Shown piece by piece: positions 34,601 to 44,500 of a stretch of DNA of 64,000 bases (position 1 is the stretch's first letter; the number at the start of each line of letters is the position of its first letter). The DNA lies in NCBI GenBank assembly GCA_023630585.1, contig CM042540.1, positions 17,958,574 to 18,022,573 on the forward strand. The letters run 5' to 3'. A program made the position numbers and the translations under genes. The stretch comes from Cranoglanis bouderius (taxonomy: Eukaryota > Chordata > Actinopteri > Siluriformes > Cranoglanididae). The notes below the pieces were generated by a model. It was not told where the DNA came from and made no database searches. It was given only the letters and a program-made list of their open reading frames with translations.

Positions 34601-36473
34601 GTCAACATTAAACAAAGGATGAATGTTATTCATAAAACATATACATTGCATTTTGACTCTTGGCCTTCACTTTCAGGGCCATAACAGAGTTAGTTTCTGA
34701 ACTCATGAGTATCTACTGCCCCCTTCAATTCTTTAATGGACTGTTGGTGAGTTTCTGCTGTTCTGCTCTGCGATGTTCTGTGATGCTCTGCTCTATGATA
34801 CTACACTCTACTATACTGGGTGTCCCAAAAGTCTCCATGCAATTAACACCTTTTAGCTAAATGTAATTTTATTTACAAAACATCCTCTACATGATCGCCA
34901 TTTCTTTGTAAACACACAAGGAGTCGTCTCTCCCAACTTTGGCTCCCAGTTTGGCAACAGTGTCGTGTGTGACATGCTTGTCATGTTAAAGTCCATCTCA
35001 ACCTTGCGACAGCTTCCCGATCCAGCCATGAGAATGATTTCAATACGTTCTTCTTTTGTCAAAGGCATTCTATATCTATAATCTATAAGACATTTAGCTA
35101 AAAAGTGTTCATTTCCCCTACGTACAGAGACTTTTGAGACACCCTGTATTATACAATACTATACCAGGAATCATGGACCCCCCCATGCTTCATCCTTATG
35201 CTTCATGGACCCCTGGGGCTCTCCAGACCCAACTATGAAATCCACTGTACTGTATTGTACTGTACTAAGCTATACTATACCATACTATACTATACTATAC
35301 AAGATTCCTTCCTTCTCTTGACACATTACAGTGCAAATAATACTATAATAATAATAATGTAACTGTCTCTTAACTGCTTGTTTAAACGGTTCTCACATTT
35401 TGGCATAGCATGATGATATTTCAGTGTCTGTATCAGCCTTGGTTGTGTGTTTACTGAATGTGAGATTATGACTGTTATTTCCTCAGTGTGTTGGCATGGG
35501 CATAGTCCTGGGCACTGGGCAGCAGAGGATTGCAGCTATCGCTAATCTAATTGGATATTATTGTATTGGTCTTCCACTAAGTATCGCTCTGACCTTCCCA
35601 GCCAAGTTGCAAGTTGCTGGTTTGTACTTTTCAAATCAATTGTATATGAATAATCCTTGTATGAGCAGAATTGTTCTGCATTTGTAGCCAAAAATATTAT
35701 AGAAAGACAATCTTTTTTCTTTGTTAACAGGCTTTTGGTGGGGTCTTTTTATTGCTGTCTTCTTGCTATCAATCTTTTTCATTGTCATCATCTTTAAATT
35801 AAACTGGAAGAAGATAACAGAAGAGGTATGTCATGTCAAGTGTTTATCTCACATGAACTTGTGTTTATGGTCACAGTGAGACATATTTAATGATTTAATG
35901 CTAAGCACCTATGCTTCTTTAAGGCTATTGAGCGTGCTGGAAAAGGGAAGAGCAGAAGTGTAATTCACACAGAGTTTAGATCCAGCCAGGTGAGTTTCTC
36001 TTTCCTCAAATTCAAGGTGTTTTTTTTTTTTTTTTTTGACCATTTCTGGTTAAATACCGGCAAGCACAACAAATAATATATTAATCACTGTAAATCAGCT
36101 TCAGAATCAGAATGGCTATACAGCCGTGAACTCTCAAGATGTGGATGAGGAAAGAAGCACTTCAGTGGCTCAGGAGAGATTGAGAGAGACTCAGGAAGGA
36201 GGAATGAGAAACGAAAATCAACACTCCACCTCACAGAAGAGATTGAGCGTAACTCAGGAAAGAGGAATGAGCAAAGAAAATCAACTCTCCACCTCTCAGC
36301 TCATCATCAGGAGAGGACTGACTGCTCTGACTGCTGTCCTTATCCTCAGTGTAGGGATGACTGCACATTTCATCCTGCCTCTGCCTGAGGTTGCTTCCAT
36401 CACCAATAGCACTTTGGACTTAGAAAACTCCACTTTATCTTCTTCCATTGCCACACAAACGTTGTCTTTTTGA
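25611..36473 (+). CDS. slc47a: SLC47A family multidrug and toxin extrusion (MATE) transporter, copy 1 (complete, 17 exons)
   Basis: Exons: 25611-25751, 26230-26331, 26463-26531, 26797-26945, 28194-28236, 28344-28388, 28495-28592, 28710-28807, 30298-30411, 30486-30553, 31712-31820, 34463-34538, 34677-34746, 35487-35619, 35731-35825, 35924-35989, 36099-36473; all phases close to give 616 residues. MATE hallmarks: LPLAYREEL entering TM1, FCGRLGN (Cys equivalent to human C63), TFGSKNLLHVGVILQRS, LQEWGNYMKLAIPS, CFEWWIYEIGGFLAG, PAGLQGAACVRVGNALGAGD, NLIGYYCIGLPLSIAL and a C-terminal helix after RRGLTALTAV. The family exchanges protons for organic cations at the apical membrane (kidney, bile canaliculus). 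Odd: the positions of human E300 and E389 are M302 and N391, and H386 is Q388, while E275 and E280 remain (human E273/E278). The last exon carries a degenerate two-fold repeat of roughly 20 residues. Start chosen at 25611, good Kozak (atcATGG). Convergent with copy 2. Orthology to slc47a1 or slc47a2 cannot be settled by eye. Confidence 0.92.
27026..27345 (+). mobile_element. fragment of a Tc1/mariner-like element (copy 1 of family)
   Basis: It begins tctcactaagcactttattag and continues through degraded transposase sequence (GISIPADLLGF-like, then SRVYSKWCS). The same family appears reversed at 55965-56345. It lies in an intron of SLC47A copy 1. Confidence 0.55.
28884..30216 (+). mobile_element. 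Tc1-like element with decayed transposase
   Basis: The ends are bordered by TA: left cagtcatgtaataagtacag, right tttttatacatgactg, with long subterminal inverted repeats (ggacaagcaaacatttgatc). The transposase is broken into pieces at 29298-29651 and 29669-29884: KIELFGHSN, PTVKHGGGNV, FQQDNDPKYTSKST and SQSPDLNPIEMLW are recognisable, separated by frameshifts and stops. It lies in an SLC47A copy 1 intron. Confidence 0.8.
30697..31005 (+). mobile_element. tRNA-derived SINE with 14-bp target-site duplication
   Basis: The head has a pol III A box (tggcttagtgg) and B box (ggttcgaatct) about 35 bases apart. A body typical of abundant fish SINE-like repeats follows (tttcctcccccagtccaaagac, tgggttggcaccccatcc), and the tail is aaaatggatgg. 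The 14-bp sequence atgttaggtattta occurs perfectly on both sides (30683-30696, 31006-31019), proving LINE-style insertion and suggesting recent age. In an intron of SLC47A copy 1. Confidence 0.85.
32254..33254 (+). pseudogene. Tc1-like transposase, broken by one small deletion
   Basis: The frame from 32254 reads through the paired-like HTH (LSEDLKKRIVALHKDGLGYK) and the first two catalytic aspartates (LWSDETKINLF, FQHDNDPKHTS). It then shifts at about 33037-33042, where the copy at 45.8 kb has roughly 20 more bases. The second frame (33042-33254) supplies SPDLNPIEHLWG with the catalytic glutamate and ends at a stop after GGHTKY. Apart from that deletion the gene is open end to end. Typical Tc1 length is about 340 residues. 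Confidence 0.85.
33380..34264 (-). mobile_element. solo LTR (Gypsy-type), copy B, nested in a Tc1 element
   Basis: It begins TGTTACGACCC and ends CCTAACA, with a perfect 5-bp duplication CAAGC (33375-33379, 34265-34269) cut into the right arm of the Tc1 element. It shares the first about 60 bp (agcaggatgcacttgcaggg), the minisatellite unit and the last about 200 bp with copy A. AATAAA on the minus strand sits about 70 bp from the end. Confidence 0.88.
34816..35146 (-). mobile_element. short DNA transposon with a helix-turn-helix transposase N-terminus
   Basis: The ends ctgggtgtcccaaaagtctc and agacttttgagacaccctg are inverted and bordered by TA. On the minus strand, 35068 down to 34853 reads MPLTKEERIEIILMAGSGS followed by RKVEMDFN, a transposase DNA-binding HTH start; the catalytic part is missing. 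A relative is at 50640-50815. Lies in an SLC47A copy 1 intron. Confidence 0.65.
35160..35330. repeat. degenerate TACTA/TATAC simple repeat
   Basis: A run of tactatac/actgtact words follows the short transposon. Simple-sequence drift; no function visible. Confidence 0.5.
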
Positions 36474-36919
36474 GACTGGTGGATCATTTCTGGATGATAT
36501 TCAAAGTGTTTTCATTTGGTATTGATCTTATACTGTAGACTGTATTACGATTATAGTGTATTGACCTTAGTGCCATTTAAATTACCAGGATACGGAATGG
36601 TATATAGACACTGCTGAAATGTGAGAATGTTATCAATACATGAGGTAGAAATACAATCTTACACAATCGTAATACAATAGTGAATCATAAGTAATACAGC
36701 AAAATGTTATTATCTCTCTATCTAAAAAAATAACATAGGAATATTGTTAGGTTGAGACATAGGCTAATTAATATTTGTTTTAATTACACATCTATATGAA
36801 TAATGGAATGAACTGCATAGATAATGAACTAATGTTGTCACTTAAAAAAAATTTATTAAAATATGCATTTCTGTAATTCCTGAAACATATAATAAGAGAT
36901 TGTAAACCTACTGTATGTA

Positions 36920-38425
36920 CAGGTGCATCTCAATAAATTAGAATGTCGCGGAAAAGTTCGTTTATTTCAGTAATTCAACTCAAATTGTGAAACTCGTGTA
37001 TTAAATAAATTCAATGCCACAGACTGAAGTAGTTTAAGTCTTTGGTTCTTTTAATTGTGATGATTTTGGCTCACATTTAACAAAACCCACCAATTCACTA
37101 TCTCAACAAATTAGAATACTTCATAAGACCAATAAAAAAAACATTTTTAGTGAATTGTTGGCCTTCTGGAAAGTATGTTCATTTACTGTACATGTACTCA
37201 ATACTTGGTAGGGGCTCATTTTGCTTTAATTACTGCCTCAATTCGGCGTGGCATGGAGGTGATCAGTTTGTGGCACTGCTGAGGTGGTATGGAAGCCCAG
37301 GTTTCTTTGACAGTGGCCTTCAGCTCATCTGCATTTTTTGGTCTCTTGTTTCTCATTTTCCTCTTGACAATACCCCATAGATTCTCTATGGGGTTCAGGT
37401 CTGGTGAGTTTGCTGACCAGTCAAGCACACCAACACCATGGTCATTTAACCAACTTTTGGTGCTTTTGGCAGAGTGGGCAGGTGCCAAATCCTGCTGGAA
37501 AATGAAATCAGCATCTTCAAAATGCTGGTCAGCTGAAGGAAGCATGAAGTGCTCCAAAATTTCTTGGTAAACGGGTGCAGTGACTTTGGTTTTCAAAAAA
37601 CACAATGGACCAACACCAGCAGATGACATTGCACCCCAAATCATCACAGACTGTGGAAACTTAACACTGGACTTCAAGCAACTTGGGCTATGAGCTTCTC
37701 CACCCTTCCTCCAGACTCTAGGACCTTGGTTTCCAAATGAAATACAAAACTTGCTCCCATCTGAAAAGAGGATATTGGACCACTGGTCAACAGTCCAGTT
37801 CTTCTTCTCGTTAGCCCATGTAAGACGCCTCTGACGTTGTCTGTGGTTCAGGAGTGGCTTAACAAGAGGAATACGACAACTGTAGCCAAATTCCTTGGCA
37901 CGTCTGTGTGTGGTGGCTCTTGATGCCTTGACCCCAGCCTCAGTCCATTCCTTGTGAAGTTCACTCAAATTCTTGAATCGATTTTGCTTGACAATCCTCA
38001 TAAGGCTGCGGTTCTCTCGGTTGGTTGTGCATCTTTTTCTTCCACACTTTTTCCTTCCACTCAACTTTCTGTTGACATGCTTGGATACAGCACTCTGTGA
38101 ACAGCCAGCTTCTTTGGCAATGAATGTTTGTGGCTTACCTAGTGAACCAAACTGAGAGACCATTTTGAAGGCTCAGGAAACCTTTGCAAGTGTTTTGAGT
38201 TGATTAGCTGATTGGCATGTCACCATATTCTAATTTGTTGAGATAGTGAATTGGTGGGTTTTTGTTAAATGTGAGCCAAAATCATCACAATTAAAAGAAC
38301 CAAAGACTTAAACTACTTCAGTCTGTGGCATTGAATTTATTTAATACACGAGTTTCACAATTTGAGTTGAATTACTGAAATAAACGAACTTTTCCACGAC
38401 ATTCTAATTTATTGAGATGCACCTG
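36920..38425 (-). mobile_element. nearly intact Tc1-like element between the two SLC47A genes
   Basis: The 1.5 kb element is bordered by TA; its ends read caggtgcatctcaataaatt and aatttattgagatgcacctg. TIRs of about 200 bp carry an inner repeat (caacaaattagaata), giving the IR/DR layout. The arms look almost identical (a cgcgg versus cgtgg difference is visible), suggesting youth. It fills most of the 2.1 kb between the convergent stop codons at 36473 and 38549. Confidence 0.93.
37216..38163 (-). CDS. Tc1-like DD34E transposase, 315 residues, nearly full length
   Basis: The open frame has an N-terminal paired-like HTH pair (KEAGCSQSAVSKHVNRKL; then a second with ASRATTHRRAKEFGY) and the catalytic core: D135 (ILFSDGSKF), D225 (FIFQQDLAPAH) and E260 (SPDLNPIENLWG). 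There are 34 residues between D225 and E260, the DD34E spacing. The residue after D135 is G where most relatives have E. The frame ends at TGA (37218-37216) inside what relatives read as KAKGAPTKY, so a GGA-to-TGA change probably removes about six terminal residues outside the catalytic core. Cut-and-paste transposition into TA is the family role; whether this copy is active is unknown. Confidence 0.88.
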   Translation of the reverse strand: MVSQFGSLGKPQTFIAKEAGCSQSAVSKHVNRKLSGRKKCGRKRCTTNRENRSLMRIVKQNRFKNLSELHKEWTEAGVKASRATTHRRAKEFGYSCRIPLVKPLLNHRQRQRRLTWANEKKNWTVDQWSNILFSDGSKFCISFGNQGPRVWRKGGEAHSPSCLKSSVKFPQSVMIWGAMSSAGVGPLCFLKTKVTAPVYQEILEHFMLPSADQHFEDADFIFQQDLAPAHSAKSTKSWLNDHGVGVLDWSANSPDLNPIENLWGIVKRKMRNKRPKNADELKATVKETWASIPPQQCHKLITSMPRRIEAVIKAK

Positions 38426-38548
38426 TATGTAGCATTATACCTTCATGTAGCTGTTTGCCTGAAGGCTAAGACAGAGTGAATGCCCATACAGTAAATTCCC
38501 TGTGACTATTAACTTTCTAACATGGCTTTAGGCCAACTGATCACGTTG

Positions 38549-41500
38549 CTACCTCTTCACAAGTACACGTAAAGCAATCCCTACAGCCAGAATAATGAAC
38601 ATAGCCAATAGAGTCAGGCCTCTTCGGACCACCAAGACCCCTAAAGGTAGTGCGTTTATTGTTGTAGTCAAGTTGGGCAGATTCTCTGTCAGCATCTCGG
38701 TGTCAGTGTGAGCGGCTCCATCACTCAGATGCACACTGTTAGCCTGCTGTACTGTATCTGCCAATAAAAAGATTCTGTTAATGTGATAAAACTCTGCCCA
38801 TTTCTTATTATAGTTACTTTAGGTTTACTAAACTAAAATGTGATTTTAGTATGAAATATCAGACAGATTCTTACCATCCTCTGCACAGTCTGACTGTATT
38901 CCAGCTCTTATCTGTGCCTGTGATCAGAGCAAGGTGTTAATGTCACTGATGTAGTAGGGGTATAATGAGTCAAATTATTATTTTTTTTCTGGTGCTCTCA
39001 CCTCCTCTGTGGCTTTCACCCAGTTTAGCTTTATTAGGAGTACTATGAAGAAAACTGACTGCAGGAACACACAAATTAAAAGGCCAATCCAAAGACCTAT
39101 TTGAGACAAGAGAAGCATGACTGAATGTGAAGAACTTGTATAAGAAAAGAGAGTGGGAGAAAAAGTTATATTCCTACCAAATATGCCCATTTTAGCAGCA
39201 AACATCAGAGACACTCCAACAGGAAAGCCTATGCCATAATATCCAACCAGGTTCCCAGCCGCCCCAAACATCTGCTTTCCTAGGGCTCTGACAATACTCC
39301 CACCAGCTGCCTGATTTGTGAAGAAATACAGAGTCTTTCTGGCCAACACATTCTCTATGTATAGCTTTGACCAATTTCACTATGCAAAAATGTTCCAATG
39401 TTACAATAATAACCAATCTCTGTTAAGTGTACATTGGAGTATAAAATGGTGTTTAAACTTTAACCAGTTGGCTCAGTACTCACTGCTGTTGCGTCAAGTA
39501 TATGGAAAGGGGCATAGAGCACCATTACTTTACTGACTCTCTGTACAATCTGTCTGTGAGAAGAGAGAGACATTTTGTCAACTCACAGTTCAATTATTTC
39601 TCACCCTACGCTGTCACATAACAACATAAACACTAATAGGTCATGTATTAGATGGACAAAGTTCAGGAAGGAGTTGAGTAACTGTAAGAAAACTATGAGT
39701 CATGCCAGTAAAACTCTATAGCTTACAGTGAAAGTAAATGATAGCACAATTTTGAGATCATATATGAATGATTAGTACAAACAGTGCCCTCCACGAATAT
39801 TGGCACCCTTGATAAGTATGAGCAAAGGTAGCAAAAAAGTATTTTTTAACCTTTTGATATTTTGTTCAAATTCACAAAAATACTCTGCTCTCATGGATGT
39901 CAAACAATTGCAAGCAAAAAAATATTATCTTTGTTAAATATAGGTGTGCAACAATTATTGGCACCCTTTTAGTCAATACTTTGTGCTACCTCCCGTTGCC
40001 AAGATAACAGAGTCTTCTCCTATAATGCCTGATGAGGTTGGAAAATACATGGCAAGGGATCCGAGACCATTCCTCCATACAGAATCTCTCCAGATCCTTC
40101 AAATTTCGAGGTCCACGCTGGTGGACTCTCCTCTTCAGTTCACCCCACAGGTTTTCTAGTCAGGGGAGTGAGATGGCCATGGCAGGACCTTGATTTTGTG
40201 GTCAGTAAACCATTTTTGTGTTGATTTTGATGTATGTTTTGGATCACTGTCCTACTGGAAGATCCAACCACAGCCCATTTTAAGCTTTCTGGCAGAGGCA
40301 ATCAGGTTTTCATTTAATATCTGTTGATATTTGATAGCGTCCATGATTGGTCTCAGATCCCTTGGCATGTATTCTCCAACTTCATCAGGCATTATAGAAG
40401 ACTCAGAGCTGTTATCTTGACAAAGGGAGGTAGCACAAAGTATTGACTAAAAGGGTGCCAATAATTGTTGTACACCTATATTTAACAAAGTTTTTTTTTT
40501 TTATAAACCTGTGTTGTGTTTGGAATTCTTTGAGATCAAAGAACTGAGAATCACATCCATGAGAGTATTTTTGTGATTTTTTTTTTTTTTAACAAAAGAT
40601 CAAAAGGTCAAACAATAAAGACAAATTTTCACAGTGTATTTACCAAGGGTGCCAATATTAGTGGAGGACACTGTATCTCATTGATGGTTTGAGATCATCT
40701 CTAAAAATACTCCAAAATAAAAAGTGGGTAAAATGACAATACTAAAAGCATTTACTTTATAATGCTTAGTAAATTAATAATAAATTAAGTGTGGTGCACT
40801 CACTGATCATTTGAGAAGATGTAAGAAATGACATTTTTGCTACTGCCAACGATAACTGCCGAGCACACTGAGACGGAGACTGTTTCAAAAACACAGTATA
40901 ATTAACATAGAGCATGTCAATGAACAGTGGGATTGATATAAGTGTGCCAGACACACAAAGGTCAGTCATACGTTTACAGCCTTAAGAAATCTGCTGTGCA
41001 ATTACACATGCCACAATATTGAAATTTTGTCTGACTAACTGTCACACCCATTATTGTGATTAATGATTTAATTCTTTTCTGTTGTCTTTTTGCCACTATA
41101 ATGTAAACATGGGTGTATTTTCAGATAATGATGAATATTAGTGAATAACAAAAAACTTAATTAAGGATATACAGTACTGTGCAAAGGTTTCAGGTACCCT
41201 ATTTTTTTTAGTACAAACTTTATAGATTTTTTTATTTTATGACTTCTACATTATCAAGTCAGTACAAAAAAACATTTTAGATTCCCAAACATTAGTTTTC
41301 TAGCACAAAATTAAATGTTACAGAAAAATGTTTGTATGTCATTAAAGAAAGCAGCATATTACATAAGAGAACAATTTTTAAGACAAATAAAAAAAATAAA
41401 AAAAAACACAATGAAGGCTGCTGGGTTTTGCTGCAAAAATAAGAAGCAAGTGCAAAAGTCAAAGTCTCCAGAAGAACTGTGGCTGGTTCTGCAAGATGCT

Positions 41501-44500
41501 CAATAAAACTTACCAGCTCATTTCCTTATAAAACTGCACAAACTGTACAGGAGACTACTATTTTTATTTTTTTGTCACACCAAATATTGACTTTGTTTCA
41601 TTTACTACTGTTTACTGCTCTTTACAGTAAACATTAGTATTTTTTTAAATGTAGAAACATTTAATTATTTTGCCATTAGAAGGCATCTTTGCTCTACAGC
41701 ATTTCTTTGCATGTGCCTAAAACTATTGCACAGTACTGTATGTTGCATACAAGCTTGTTTTGTGAATGTATCCCAAATGCCTACAGTAAAAGAAATTAGA
41801 TGAACAAGTTCCAAGTCCTTCTTTGTTGACTTCACCTCAGCCCTAGCAAAAAGCTGCAAGTTATCAAACAGTAAATTCACCATCCAGAAGTAAATTCTAT
41901 AGATGGATAAGCAACTGAGACAGTATAAATAGATGCCCATAGACAGGGTTTATAAATGGTGGCTGGAAGACAACAGCATAATCAACAATTTACGACAGAA
42001 ATTACTTTTGCTTGGAAGAGAGAGCACAGGATATATTATCTTCTAAATAGCAGGTAAAAAAAGAAAAGAAAAAGGTGAATGACATTGCACAGAGACTGTG
42101 TCCGCAGGTCACACAAGGAATAATTTCAACAAAGCACTGCCATCTACAGTGGGTATAGAAAAGAATCACCCCCCTTTAAAATAATCACATAATAACAAAA
42201 AAATTTTTGTTGCTTTTCAGCCTGAAATGAAGACGGACACAGTTTTTGCTTTATCCAGCTGTATTTACTCAGTGAAACTTATAACATCCAAGTGAAAGAT
42301 ATAACACCAACATGTCAGAAAAAAATTAACAAAATTAAAAACCAGAATCACTGAGTTGGAAAAAGGGTCACCCCCCTCCTAAAAATGACTTGTAAACTCA
42401 ATCAATTGTAGCTAATCACCTTCTCAATGGTACACAAAGCCATTTGACGTTCAACTGTGATCAGCTGTGGTTGATTTTGATTAGCTCAGCATGAAAAGAG
42501 CTTTCCTGGAGCATTTTTCAGTCCTTGGTAGTGCAACTGAAGCAAACAATCAACTATGGGTGGCAAGGCACTGTCAAAAGATCTCTGAGATAAATTTGTG
42601 GACAGGCACAGGTCAGGGGATGGATACATAAAAATTTCATAGGCTTTATCAATGCCTAGAAGCACAGTGAAGTCTATTATTAAGAAGTGGAAGGTATTTG
42701 GTACAACACAGACCCTCCCTGGATCAGGACGTCGCTCCAAACTGGATGAAAGAACCAGGAGGAAACTGGTCAGAGAGGCTACCAAGAGGCCTACAGCAAC
42801 TCTGAAGCAGTTGCAGGAATTTATGACAAAGAGTGGTCACTGTGTGCATGTGACAACAATATCACAAATTCTCAACAAATGTGGCTTGTATGGGAGGGTT
42901 GCAAGAAAAAAGCCACCACGACTGAGCTTTGCCAAAATGCACCTTGAAGATTCTGAGGCCACATGGAAAAAGGTGTTATGGTCAGATGAATTATTTGGCG
43001 TCAACACCTAACGATATGTCTAACGGAAATCCAATACAGCTCACCATCCAAATAACAGCATTCCTACAGTAAATCATGGAGGTGGTAATATCCTGTTATG
43101 GGGGTGTTTCTCTGTAGCAGAGACCGGAGCACTTGTCAGGATAGAAGGAAAATGGATGGGGCAAAATACCATGAAATTCTTGAGGAAAATCTGCTGCCCT
43201 CTGCCAGAAAGTTGTCAATGGGAAGAAGATTTACCGTCCAACATGACAATGACCCAAAGCACACAGCAAAACTGACCACACAGTGGTTGAAGGAGAAAAA
43301 GGTGAAGGTCCTTGCATGGCTTAGTCAGAGCGCAGACTTAAACCCCACTGAAAATCTGTGGAATGACTTGAAGACTGCAGTCCACAAACAGTCACCATCA
43401 GATTTAACTGAACTTGAGCAGTTCTGCAAAGAACAGTGGGCAAATATTGCAAAGTCTAGATGTGCAAAGTTAGTAGAGACATATCCCAACAGACTAAAGG
43501 CTGAAATTATAGCAAAAGGTGGTTTAACAAAATACTGACACAAGGGGGTGATCCTTTTTACAGCTTTTTGATTCTGTTTTTTAATTTTTTTAAAATGTTT
43601 TTCTGACATGTTGGTGGTATATCTTTCAGTTGGATGTTATAAGTTGCACTGAGTAAATACAGCTGGATAAAACAAAAACTGTGTCCGTCTTTATTTCAGG
43701 CTGAAAAGCAACAAAATGTGATTTTTTTAAAGGGGGCTTTTCTATACCCACTGTAGGTGATTAATTATCTAGGAAAATTAATATATTTACTTTTAAATCA
43801 AAACAAGAATCTCTTAGAGGCACAACATGAAAGGCCTTTACTATCGGTACCAACTAGACTATACTGTATAGCCAAAAGTCTGCAGACACCTGACCATCAT
43901 ATGGTGGTTCAGGGGGGGTTCTTCCACTGAGGGGGTACTTATTGTGGTGTTTCACCTGCTGTTCTAAATAATTCTAAATAAAGTTTTCTCTGGGATTGAG
44001 GTCTGGTGATTTTGAAGACCAGACAAAATCAAACCAGTCACACACCCATTTGGCCCTGTGCACTACAAGTCATCATGGAGGAGTGTCAGTGTCAAGAATC
44101 TGGCCAACAACTAGCAATCTGTTTTAATAATCCAGATGTGCAATCTATTGGTGTTCTATAATATGGTGCTGCTATTGTTGGATGTGACAAAAATATTTGT
44201 CCAGGAAGCTTATAATAAACACTTTGACAGTCATGCTGTTGCATCAAGCAGTACCTGCGCAGGCTATAGAGAGCTTGGCAGACAGCTTGGCCTGTTCAGG
44301 GTTTCCAGCCCCCAGAGCATTTCCCACTCTCACACTGCCTGCCACACTGAAGCCTATAGGACACTGTCCAAAAAAACAAAACAAAAAATAAAACTGTTTA
44401 CACATTGTTCAATGTCAATGTGGTCAAGAACAATATTTAGATTTAAATACATTACTAACATAAATGAATTACTTCATCAGAATATCCTTGAAGTATTTAC

